Shown here piece after piece: positions 1 to 6,572 of a stretch of DNA of 9,085 nucleotides. Made by a program: the position numbers and the translations under genes. Positions within the stretch are counted from its first letter, which is position 1. The number at the start of each line of letters is the position of its first letter. The DNA is from Phycisphaeraceae bacterium (GTDB taxonomy: Bacteria > Planctomycetota > Phycisphaerae > Phycisphaerales > Phycisphaeraceae): the NCBI GenBank assembly GCA_020851395.1, contig JADZCW010000268.1, positions 1 to 9,085 of the forward strand, given 5' to 3'. The notes beneath the pieces are model-generated. The model saw only the letters and a program-made list of their open reading frames with translations. It was not told where the DNA came from and did no database searches.

Positions 1-1086
1 GATCCCGACCATCCCCTGCTGACCTTCACCGTCCGCGCCACCCTCGCCCCGGCCGTCTTCGACGAGGCCTACTACCTCGCCCACAACCCCGACGTCGCCG
101 CCGACGTCGCCGCCGACGTCTGGGCCAGCGGCTACGCGCACTTCGCCGCCGCCGGCCAGCTCGAGGGCCGACGCGCCAACCCCATCTACGATGAGGCCTA
201 CTACCTCGCCCACAACCCCGACGTCGCCGCCGCCGTCACCGCCGGAACCTGGAAGAGCGGCTTCGAGCACTTCGCCGCCGTCGGCCAGACCGAGAACCGC
301 CGCTTCAGCCTCTACTTCAGCGAGGCCGCCTACCTCAAGCTCAACCCCGACGTTGCCGCCGCCGTCACCGCCGGCACCTGGGCCAGCGGCCTGGCCCATT
401 ACACCGCCGTCGGCGCCGCGGCCGGGCGACCGGTCAGCCCCTACTTCGACGAGGACTTCTACCGCCGCGCCAACACCGACGTCAACGACGCCATCGTCGG
501 CGGCGCCTTCTCCAGCGGCTTCCTCCACTTCGTCGAAGCCGGTCACGCCGAGGCCCGCCGCTTCAGCCCCTTCTTCGACGAGGCCTACTACCTCGACCAG
601 AACGCCGACGTCGACGCCGCCGTCACCGCCGGCGACTTCGCCACCGGCTTCGACCACTTCCTCGAGTTCGGCCAGCACGAAACCCGCACCTTCACCAAGT
701 ACTTCGACGAGACCTTCTACACCACCCTCTACACCGACATCGCCTCCGCCGTCACCGCCGGCGCCTGGCAGTCGGGCTTCGAGCACTTCATCGCCTTCGG
801 CAAGGCCGAGGACCGCGCCTTCATCGCCCGCTTCGACGAGGCCTACTACCTCGCCCAGAACCCCGACGTCGCCCTGGGCATCGCCGAGACCGACTGGGCC
901 AGCGGCTTCGCCCACTTCGTCGCCACCGGCCGCAACGAGAACCGCCGCTACAGCCCCGACTTCTACGAACCGGATTATCTGGCGGCCAACCCCGACGTCG
1001 TCGACGCCATCAACGGCGGCGCCTTCGCCAGCGGCCTCGAACACTACGTCTACTACGGCCAGCTCGAGGGTCGCCCCCTCGCCTGA
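1..1086 (+). CDS. C-terminal part of a large 43-residue-repeat protein (5' end outside window)
   Basis: Frame 1 is open from the first base to a TGA at 1084-1086 (361 codons). The start lies upstream of the window, so the gene is partial. After about 19 non-repeat residues, the rest is eight tandem repeats of 43 residues. Each has the pattern FDEAYYL, then NPDV, then a small-residue stretch (AAVTAG), then W/F-xSGF-x-HF, then a Gly and E-x-R near the end. From memory, repeats of the YYL..NPDV...SG..H(F/Y)...G..E.R type occur in large secreted or surface proteins, often with calcium-binding or peptidase domains, and similar short units occur in some glycosyltransferases; I cannot name a Pfam family for certain. 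The repeats carry many Asp and aromatic residues and have no Cys. I see no membrane segment or sorting signal, and the last repeat runs to the stop. Function unknown; a binding or spacer role at the cell surface is inference. The gene converges on the phosphatase gene. Confidence 0.85.
   Translation, partial: DPDHPLLTFTVRATLAPAVFDEAYYLAHNPDVAADVAADVWASGYAHFAAAGQLEGRRANPIYDEAYYLAHNPDVAAAVTAGTWKSGFEHFAAVGQTENRRFSLYFSEAAYLKLNPDVAAAVTAGTWASGLAHYTAVGAAAGRPVSPYFDEDFYRRANTDVNDAIVGGAFSSGFLHFVEAGHAEARRFSPFFDEAYYLDQNADVDAAVTAGDFATGFDHFLEFGQHETRTFTKYFDETFYTTLYTDIASAVTAGAWQSGFEHFIAFGKAEDRAFIARFDEAYYLAQNPDVALGIAETDWASGFAHFVATGRNENRRYSPDFYEPDYLAANPDVVDAINGGAFASGLEHYVYYGQLEGRPLA
58..1083 (+). repeat. Eight tandem 129-bp (43-codon) coding repeats
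   Basis: Units begin at 58, 187, 316, 445, 574, 703, 832 and 961, each exactly 129 bp after the previous one. The eighth is 41 codons long and ends at the stop. Units 1, 2, 5 and 7 keep the consensus FDEAYYL/YDEAYYL opening. Units 4 and 6 are the most diverged (FDEDFYRRANTDV and FDETFYTTLYTDI). Within unit 1 there is a short internal 12-bp repeat (GACGTCGCCGCC, twice plus a half copy at 91-120), which gives DVAADVAADV where other units have DVAAAVTAG. Amino-acid identity between units is only partial, so this is an old array, yet no codon has been gained or lost between units. Confidence 0.9.
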
Positions 1087-1191
1087 TCCAGGCGCCCCGC
1101 GCGTCACGTCCCTTGTCCCGTGCCCACACCGCCCGCCGGCCGCGCCGCGCGTGCGTTCTGCCGATGTTTTTCGTCGCCCAATCAACCGGGC

Positions 1192-1207
1192 GTGACACGA
1201 CTGTCAC
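1192..1207. terminator. Small hairpin between convergent genes, possible terminator
   Basis: GTGACA (1192-1197) and TGTCAC (1202-1207) form a perfect 6-bp stem with a 4-nt loop, 7 nt past the stop of the phosphatase gene and about 105 nt past the stop of the repeat gene. No T-run follows it directly on either strand, so it is not a textbook intrinsic terminator. It is symmetric and could serve both converging transcripts, or be a binding site. The rest of the 1087-1214 spacer shows nothing else I can support. Confidence 0.3.
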
Positions 1208-1214
1208 CTCGGCC

Positions 1215-3026
1215 TTACTTCCCCGCCGCCTGCCCCACCCGCACCACCACCAGCGTCGTGTCGTCCACGTTCCGCGCCAGCCCGATGTGCCGACGCATCG
1301 ACCACAGCAGGTGGTGCATCGCGTCCGCCGCGTTCATCCCCCCCGTCTCGAGGAAGGCCTGCTTCATCCGCGCCCGCCCGAACTTCTTGCCCCCGCGGTC
1401 CATCGCGTCAATCAGACCGTCCGTGTAGATCGCCAACAGGTCCCCCGCCCGCAGGTCCAGGATCCCCTTCTGGTACGTCTGCGCCGCGTCGATCCCCAGC
1501 ACCATCCCGCCCGTCTCGAGCGCCGTCAGCTTCCCGTCCCGCAGCAAGAGCGGCGGGTCGTGCCCCGCGTTGCAGTACGTCAGCCGCAGCTTCTTGGGGT
1601 CCAGCACCCCGTAGAACAGCGTCACGAACTCGCTGTCCCGCGTGTCCCGCGCCAGCGCCATGTTCACCCGCGCGATGATCTGGTCCAGGTCGTACACGTC
1701 CTGCGCGAACGCCCGGATCGACGCCCGCACGCTCGCCGTCAGCAGGCTCGCAGCCACCCCCTTGCCCACCACGTCGCCCACCGCCACCCCCAGGTTCCCG
1801 TCCAGGTCCAACAGGTCATAGAAGTCCCCCCCCAGCTCATAGCTCGGCACGTACCGCGCCGCGATCTGCAGCGGCGGGATGCTCGGCACCGTGTCCGGCA
1901 GCATCCGCTGCTGCACCTGCGCCGCCAGCCGCAGCTGCCTCTGCACGTCCTGCCTCTGCGTCTGCTGCTGGTCCAGCCGCGCGTTGACCACCGCCGACGT
2001 CACCAGCTGCGCTAGCGCCCTGCCCAGGTCCACCTGGCCGGCCGTGAACCGCCGCGCCTCGCCCGTGAACCACTGGATCACCCCGAACGCCCGCCCCTGG
2101 TGCATCAGCCCCAGGCACAACAGCGACGTCACCCCCTGCTCTCTCGCCTCCTCCGCCGTCATGATCCGCGGGTCCGACCACACCTCCGCCAGGTACGCCG
2201 GCTCGCCCGCCAACGCCTTGGCGTACGTCGTGCTCCGCCGCGGCAGCACCGTCCCTTTCTCCAGCATCGCCCGCGACAGCCCCCACACCGACCGGCACAC
2301 GAGCTCCTGCGTCTCGCCGTCCAGCAGCCGGATCGCCACCGCCTTGGACCCGAGCATCGTCGCCGCCGACTGCGCCGCCGCGTCGAGCACCTGCTGCAGC
2401 TCCCGCTGCGACGCCAGCATCGTGCTGAACCGGTACAGCGACCCGAGCTCCTCCACCCGCCGCCGCAGCTGATGCTCCTGATAGCACAGCCGCGTGATGT
2501 GATTCGCCAACAGGTACAGGAACTGCACCGCCGCCGCCCGCGAAGGCGTCATCGCCCGCTCAGCCGCGTCGAGCATCTGTTCGATCTTTCCCGCCTCGAC
2601 CCCCATCCGCGTCGCCGCCTCGCGCAGCTGCTGCCGCGTCGCCGTCTCGAGCCCCCCGTCCTCCTGCGGACGAACCTCGATGCTCCCGAGCTCCATCCCC
2701 TCGACCACGATCGGCGCCACGAACCCCTGCCCGTCGTTCTCATCCACCAGCAGGAAGTCCAGCACCCGGTCGCTCGCCCGCCGCGCCGCCGGGTCCGTCG
2801 GCTCGAGCAGCTTCCGACCCGCCGAATCCCGGAACACCGTCGACAGCCGCGTCAGCGCCGCGAACCCGTCCTGCAGGTTCTGGATCGTCGGCAGGTCCAG
2901 GAAGTCCGTCAGCGACAGCCGCGCCGCCCCGGTCTCATCAGCGGATGCCGACAAGGATGCCGCCTCCTCCGGCGTCCCGGGGGTCTGCGGCGGTGGGGGA
3001 GGGGGGGCCGAGCGGCTGCTGCTCAC
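1215..3026 (-). CDS. PocR-like/GAF sensor with SpoIIE-type PP2C serine phosphatase domain
   Basis: This 603-residue protein starts with GTG, preceded by GAGG at 3034-3037 (7-nt spacing). Residues 1-40 are a low-complexity, proline-rich tail. Residues 41-150 look like a PocR-type sensory domain (DFLDLPTIQNLQDGFAALTRL, later APIVVEGMELGSI), shorter than usual and without the cysteines I expect. A helical linker leads to a GAF domain at about 200-350 and a Gln-rich coiled coil at 350-376. The SpoIIE/RsbU-type PP2C catalytic domain fills 385-600. It has the expected metal-binding acids in GGDFYD (399-404), GDVVGKG (417-423), YTDGLIDA (534-541) and VDDTT (587-591), plus the NAGHDPP motif (486-492). 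Such enzymes remove phosphate from anti-anti-sigma (STAS) proteins in partner-switching circuits. No RsbW-like kinase or STAS domain is fused, and none is encoded nearby, so the target is unknown. There is no membrane segment, so it is predicted cytoplasmic. It overlaps the upstream TPR gene by 4 nt (GTGA), implying translational coupling. Confidence 0.92.
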   Translation of the reverse strand: MSSSRSAPPPPPPQTPGTPEEAASLSASADETGAARLSLTDFLDLPTIQNLQDGFAALTRLSTVFRDSAGRKLLEPTDPAARRASDRVLDFLLVDENDGQGFVAPIVVEGMELGSIEVRPQEDGGLETATRQQLREAATRMGVEAGKIEQMLDAAERAMTPSRAAAVQFLYLLANHITRLCYQEHQLRRRVEELGSLYRFSTMLASQRELQQVLDAAAQSAATMLGSKAVAIRLLDGETQELVCRSVWGLSRAMLEKGTVLPRRSTTYAKALAGEPAYLAEVWSDPRIMTAEEAREQGVTSLLCLGLMHQGRAFGVIQWFTGEARRFTAGQVDLGRALAQLVTSAVVNARLDQQQTQRQDVQRQLRLAAQVQQRMLPDTVPSIPPLQIAARYVPSYELGGDFYDLLDLDGNLGVAVGDVVGKGVAASLLTASVRASIRAFAQDVYDLDQIIARVNMALARDTRDSEFVTLFYGVLDPKKLRLTYCNAGHDPPLLLRDGKLTALETGGMVLGIDAAQTYQKGILDLRAGDLLAIYTDGLIDAMDRGGKKFGRARMKQAFLETGGMNAADAMHHLLWSMRRHIGLARNVDDTTLVVVRVGQAAGK

Positions 3027-5041
3027 GGCCGGGCCTCGGGCGCCTGCGGCGCCGCCGCCTCGACCGGCGGGGCCGACTCCAGCGCCGAATCAAGCTCCAG
3101 CATCAGCTGATCGCTGGGCATCGTCGCCGGCGACTGCTCCGCCGGCGCTTCGGTCGCCGGACCCGTCGGCGCCGTCGTCTTGGGCTCAGCCGGTTCCGGC
3201 GTCGGCGCCGGGCTCGCCCAGATCACCTCCAACAGCACCGCCAGCTCGTCCTGCGGATTCACCTGCTTCACCGCCGCCAGCCCCCGGCTCAGCCATGACG
3301 TGTTGTCCGTCTGATACCCCATGTACGCCAGCAGCAGCCCCGCCTCGGCCACCGGCCCGTCGGTCACCTCGAGGTCCTTCTCCAGCTCCTCCGCCAGCCA
3401 CTCCAACCGCGACTTCGGCGGCAGCAGCCGCGACTCGTACCGCGCCGCGATCAGTTCAGGGTGCGCGCCATACAGATCCCGAAGGTTCATCGCCGCCGAC
3501 CGGATCATCCCCGCCCCCATCTGCGCATGCACCTGGCCCACCCGGATCATCGGGTCGTTGGGGTTCAGCAGCGACGACTGACGGTAACGGTCCACCGCCT
3601 CGAAGAACTGACCCGCCTGCATCAGCCGCTCCGCCTCACGCAGGTTCTTGTTCGCCGGCGTGTCCTGCGACCCCGCCAGGCTCGGCAGCGCCGGCAACTG
3701 GTACTTCAGCACGCTCACGTCCGTCGCGTCCCTGCCCGCCCCCGACCCCGGAAGCGGCGCGGACTCCGCGGGATTGCCCGGCAACGCCGGCGCCGGCAGC
3801 GGTGTCCGCGGCAACGGCTCGAGCCCCGTCGGCGGGGCGCTCTTGTCCGTCTTGAGCTCGCTCTTGTCCTGGCCCTTGTCCCCCTCGGCGGGCGCCGGCG
3901 CCTGCTCCTGCTCGACCGGTTTCGCCGGCTCGAACCGCATCGCCTCGCGCAAAGGGTCCTGCGGCAGGCCCGTCGCGTCGGGCTTGCCCGCCGGCGTCGG
4001 CCGCGACAACTGGTCCTGCGGAACCGCCCCAGGCGCGTCCGCCGACGGCGCCGCCTCGCCTGTCTTCTGCTGACGCACCCGCCTCATCAGGTCCATGTAC
4101 ACGTCCTGACCCGGCTGCGCCTGCATCGACCCCTCCGGCCCCCTCAGCCTCGCCTCGATGTTCGCCACCTGCTGATCCAGCGTCATCGTCGGCTCATGGG
4201 GGCTCAGTGGGCTCTGCCGAAGGTCCACCGGCGCCGCCCCCGTCGGCGACGGCGTCAGCGTCGCATCCACCCGCGCCGCCGCGCTGTCCGCCTGCCCCAG
4301 ACCCGAAACCGTCGGGTTGCGCGGCAGCGTCGTCCCCAAGCTGTCCAGCACGCTCGGGCTCTGCCCCCCCGCCTGACCCGACGCATTCTGATTCGTCGTC
4401 CCCACCGCCGTCGCACGCAGCCCCAGCAGCGCCGATCCGCTGATCTGCAGCATCCGACCGTCCTGCCCCGCCACCATCCCCAGGCTCGACACCGTCATAC
4501 CCCCCGTCGGGATCGACTGGCTCGTCCACGAGCTCTGCGCCCCCGAAGACCCACTCTGCATCGTCCGCACACCGCCCGCGCTCGGCGCCCCCCCCGTCAA
4601 GTAATTGGGCATGCTCGACAAGCTCGTCATCCCGCCCGCCTGACCGATCCCCGGCGTCGCCGTGCTCCGATACACCTGCACGTTCCCCTGCTCCGTCCCC
4701 CCGCCCGGCGCGCCCAGCGTCGAGTTGAAGCTCTGCGCCCGGAACCGGAACGTCGTGTCCTCCCCCGTCGATCCCCGGAACTCGCCCGGCGCCGAGTACC
4801 CCACGTCACCGTGGAAATAACCCAGACCCGGCACGTTCCCCGTGATCACCGCGTTGCCCGCCCCGATCTGCTGCGGACGCACCGCCTGATTGATCCCCCC
4901 GCTTCCCTTCTGCAGGTTCTTGTCCAGCTCGTGACCGCCCTCGATCTGCTGCTGACCCCACGCCGACGGCGCCATCGCCATGCACAGCAGCCCCGCCGCC
5001 ATGCTCATCGCCGCCGACTGGACCACGCCTTTGGTCGTCAT
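3023..5041 (-). CDS. Secreted proline-rich TPR protein
   Basis: This 672-residue protein starts with ATG, preceded by AAAGGA at 5049-5054 (7-nt spacing). Residues 1-29 are a signal peptide (MTTK, then a hydrophobic Ala/Met core, then APSAWG|QQQ), so the protein is exported. No lipobox Cys is placed to make it a lipoprotein. Residues 39-105 hold LDKNLQKGSGGIN, NAVITGNV, GDVGYSAPGEFRG and FRFRAQSFNSTL, a set I associate with planctomycete exported proteins (from memory). Residues 110-460 are low complexity: Gly/Ser-rich, then Pro/Ala/Glu/Lys-rich. Residues 462-606 form a helical region with tetratricopeptide character (REAERLMQAGQFFEAVDRYR, then SLLNPNDPMIRVGQVHAQMGAG). A Pro/Ala/Glu-rich tail closes the protein. 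TPRs mediate protein-protein contacts, probably periplasmic here; the partner is unknown. It is first in a two-gene operon with the phosphatase, which suggests a shared process, but an exported protein and a cytoplasmic phosphatase cannot meet directly. Confidence 0.88.
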   Translation of the reverse strand: MTTKGVVQSAAMSMAAGLLCMAMAPSAWGQQQIEGGHELDKNLQKGSGGINQAVRPQQIGAGNAVITGNVPGLGYFHGDVGYSAPGEFRGSTGEDTTFRFRAQSFNSTLGAPGGGTEQGNVQVYRSTATPGIGQAGGMTSLSSMPNYLTGGAPSAGGVRTMQSGSSGAQSSWTSQSIPTGGMTVSSLGMVAGQDGRMLQISGSALLGLRATAVGTTNQNASGQAGGQSPSVLDSLGTTLPRNPTVSGLGQADSAAARVDATLTPSPTGAAPVDLRQSPLSPHEPTMTLDQQVANIEARLRGPEGSMQAQPGQDVYMDLMRRVRQQKTGEAAPSADAPGAVPQDQLSRPTPAGKPDATGLPQDPLREAMRFEPAKPVEQEQAPAPAEGDKGQDKSELKTDKSAPPTGLEPLPRTPLPAPALPGNPAESAPLPGSGAGRDATDVSVLKYQLPALPSLAGSQDTPANKNLREAERLMQAGQFFEAVDRYRQSSLLNPNDPMIRVGQVHAQMGAGMIRSAAMNLRDLYGAHPELIAARYESRLLPPKSRLEWLAEELEKDLEVTDGPVAEAGLLLAYMGYQTDNTSWLSRGLAAVKQVNPQDELAVLLEVIWASPAPTPEPAEPKTTAPTGPATEAPAEQSPATMPSDQLMLELDSALESAPPVEAAAPQAPEARP

Positions 5042-5065
5042 GGCTGATTCCTTTCCCGGGTCCTT

Positions 5066-5097
5066 GGCCCCGGGCCGGACAAGCTGCCCCCGGGGCC
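5066..5097 (-). promoter_or_regulatory. Strong GC-rich stem-loop in the leader of the TPR-phosphatase operon
   Basis: GGCCCCGGG (5066-5074) and CCCGGGGCC (5089-5097) form a perfect 9-bp all-G/C stem with a 14-nt loop. On the minus-strand transcript it lies between the likely start point (about 5108) and the AAAGGA ribosome binding site (5049-5054), ending about 11 nt before that site. A further CCCGGG at 5055-5060 touches the binding site and could pair with the stem arms instead, giving an alternative fold. No U-run follows, so it is not a simple terminator. It may control mRNA stability or ribosome access. Confidence 0.45.
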
Positions 5098-5115
5098 CCC
5101 CGTCCGTCCACCCTC

Positions 5116-5121
5116 ATTATA
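5116..5121 (-). promoter_or_regulatory. Likely -10 element (TATAAT) for the TPR-phosphatase operon
   Basis: On the minus strand these bases read TATAAT, a perfect sigma-70 -10 consensus and conspicuous in such GC-rich DNA. It lies 75 nt upstream of the ATG at 5041 and between that gene and the stop of greA. No good -35 hexamer sits 16-18 nt upstream; that stretch is G-rich instead. Transcription would begin near 5108, giving a leader of about 65-70 nt. It also argues that the TPR-phosphatase pair is not simply the tail of the greA transcript. Confidence 0.5.
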
Positions 5122-5196
5122 GATCCCGACCGACACGACCCACCCCCACACAACCCCCCAGTATCCTCAAGACTTCGATCCAATCCACATAAGTCC

Positions 5197-5661
5197 TTAC
5201 ATCAGCTCCAGAACCTCGAACCGCTTGGTCCCCCGCGGCAGGTCCACCCGCACCACGTCCCCCACCCGAGCCTTCATCAACGCCTCGCCCATCGGGCTGC
5301 CCACCGTCACCTCGATCTCATCCCCGTCGAATCGCCCCGTCGCCTCCCCCACGAGCTTGTACAGGTCCTCGTCCCCCGCGTCGACGTCGCGCAGCTTCAC
5401 CACCGACCCCAGGAACACGATGTCCTTCGGCACGTCCGACTCGTCCGCCACCTGGGCCCGCTTGATCCGATCCTCGAGCCGCCGGATCTCCGCCTCATTA
5501 AGCCCCTGGTCGTCGCGCGCCGCGTGGTAATCCGCGTTCTCCTTGAGGTCCCCCAACGCACGGGCCTCGGCGATCCGCTTGGTCAGGATCGGCCGCTGGG
5601 CCTTGAGCTCAGCGAGCTTGTCCTCGAGCTGGCGACGTTCGTCAGCGGTGATGAACTCCAT
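5197..5661 (-). CDS. greA: Transcription elongation factor GreA
   Basis: This 154-residue protein has the normal GreA length. The ATG at 5661 is preceded by GAGGAG (5667-5672) with 5-nt spacing; the frame stays open upstream but that part does not look like protein of this family. Residues 1-75 are the N-terminal coiled coil, with the signature GDLKENADYHAARDDQ (37-52). Its tip acids Asp38 and Glu41 correspond to the residues that position Mg2+ in the polymerase active site. Residues 80-154 are the FKBP-like C-terminal domain, with GSPMGEALMKARVGD (121-135) and the final VDLPRGTKRFEVLEL. GreA enters the secondary channel of RNA polymerase and stimulates cleavage of backtracked transcripts. 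It lies 128 nt downstream of the membrane-protein gene on the same strand, so it may be co-transcribed or have its own promoter; I found no convincing one. Confidence 0.96.
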   Translation of the reverse strand: MEFITADERRQLEDKLAELKAQRPILTKRIAEARALGDLKENADYHAARDDQGLNEAEIRRLEDRIKRAQVADESDVPKDIVFLGSVVKLRDVDAGDEDLYKLVGEATGRFDGDEIEVTVGSPMGEALMKARVGDVVRVDLPRGTKRFEVLELM

Positions 5662-5789
5662 GACTGCTCCTCGATTCTCAATACGCGCGACCCGACGCAC
5701 CCGTTCGCCCCGGCACGCACATGGGTTTAGATTGTCCGGCTCCCCGCGGACATCCGCCCGCGACACACTCCCCCATTGTAAGCAGATCG

Positions 5790-6572
5790 TTATTCCCTGG
5801 CCCCCGTCCGCTGAAAATCTCTCCCCCACGCCGCCGCCGACGCCGCCACCCAAGCCCCCGCCGCCACGATCGTTGCGATCCGCATCGCCCCCCACCCCCA
5901 CGTCGCCGTCCCCGTCGGCCACTTGTCCGCCAGCGCCCAGCCCGTCCGCCACGGCTCACCCGCCATCGTCCCCCCGTCCCCGATCAACATCCCCAGCACG
6001 CTCCCCCCCAACGCCACCCCCACGCACGCGGTCATCGCCCACGTCCGCCGCCGCACCGGCCCGCCCAGCCCCCACGCCAACGCCACCCCGATCCCCAGCG
6101 ACCACGCCGCGCACCACCCCACCACCAGCAACGTCTGCTCACCCGTCCAGTGCGCCCCGAACCTCACCGAGATCAGCACCGCCGCGTGCAGCACGTTCAG
6201 ATAGAACCAGTCCCGCAGCACCCACCCCGTCCGCGCCCACCACGTCGGCTCGATCTCGTCGATCCGAGCCGCCTCCGTCCCGCCCACCCCCGTCAGCCGC
6301 ACCGCCGGCCAGCCGATCAGCAGCCCCACCAGCCCGTGCATCACCATCCACCGCCCCGCCGGCATTAGCGACCCCGGCGGCGTCTGCGGCACCCATTGCC
6401 CGTACATCATCCGCATCACCCCCAGCCAGCTTCCCATCATCCACACGCACCACAGCAGCAGCAGCCCCCCGACCCGCGGCCGACCCCGACGACGACGCAC
6501 CGCCGCCAGCGCCGACGCGATCGCCGCCGCCTGCTCCAGCTCCGTTCTGGGTCCGGTCGCTGACACGCTCAC
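5790..6572 (-). CDS. Six-TM membrane protein of unknown function, coupled to ftsQ
   Basis: I do not recognise the family. From the GTG at 6572 the product has 260 residues. A TTG one codon earlier (6575) is possible, but the GTG gives the same GTGA overlap with the upstream stop as the other coupled junction in this window. After a cytoplasmic-looking, Arg-rich N-terminus (VRRRRGRPR, 25-33) there are about six hydrophobic segments, near 35-57, 74-95, 122-139, 146-170, 177-198 and 226-250. The protein is rich in Trp (WWARTGWVLRDWFYLN at 111-126) and Met. There is no signal peptide and no catalytic motif I can name. No clear ribosome binding site precedes the GTG, consistent with dependence on translation of the ftsQ-like gene. 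Its position suggests a role in the envelope or division, but this is inference only. Confidence 0.8.
   Translation of the reverse strand: MSVSATGPRTELEQAAAIASALAAVRRRRGRPRVGGLLLLWCVWMMGSWLGVMRMMYGQWVPQTPPGSLMPAGRWMVMHGLVGLLIGWPAVRLTGVGGTEAARIDEIEPTWWARTGWVLRDWFYLNVLHAAVLISVRFGAHWTGEQTLLVVGWCAAWSLGIGVALAWGLGGPVRRRTWAMTACVGVALGGSVLGMLIGDGGTMAGEPWRTGWALADKWPTGTATWGWGAMRIATIVAAGAWVAASAAAWGRDFQRTGARE

Noticed and set aside
1..1086. The 129-bp direct repeats considered as a CRISPR array or mobile repeat
   Set aside because: They are in-frame coding repeats with diverged sequence and no spacers.
191..1195. A 334-codon Pro/Ser/Thr-rich frame on the plus strand
   Set aside because: It is the +1-shifted shadow of the frame-1 repeat gene. 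The frame-1 product has clear 43-residue periodicity and a natural end, while this one is low-complexity and runs past the real stop.
2995..3007. Runs of 5 and 7 G near the start of the phosphatase gene, considered as a phase-variation tract
   Set aside because: Seven bases is short for slippage-driven switching, and the run simply encodes a proline stretch. No alternative frame makes sense.
3461..5047. Long Arg/His-rich frames on the plus strand opposite the TPR gene (similarly at 1113-2015, 2100-3110 and 5543-7609)
   Set aside because: These are antisense shadows produced by high GC at third positions. Their products are Arg/Pro/His repeats with no domain, and the minus-strand genes in the same stretch have recognisable motifs.
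5169..5198. Possible greA terminator: a 7-bp stem with one G-U pair and a 15-nt loop overlapping the stop codon
   Set aside because: The stem is weak, the loop is long and no U-run follows, so it is not convincing.
5733..5752. TGTCCG / CGGACA inverted repeat with 8-nt loop in the spacer upstream of greA
   Set aside because: A 6-bp GC-rich repeat is expected by chance in this DNA. No promoter element lines up with it.
5662..5952. Upstream extension of greA to 251 residues
   Set aside because: GreA homology begins at the ATG at 5661, which has an ideal GAGGAG. The extension is Gly-rich and overlaps the end of the membrane-protein gene in another frame.
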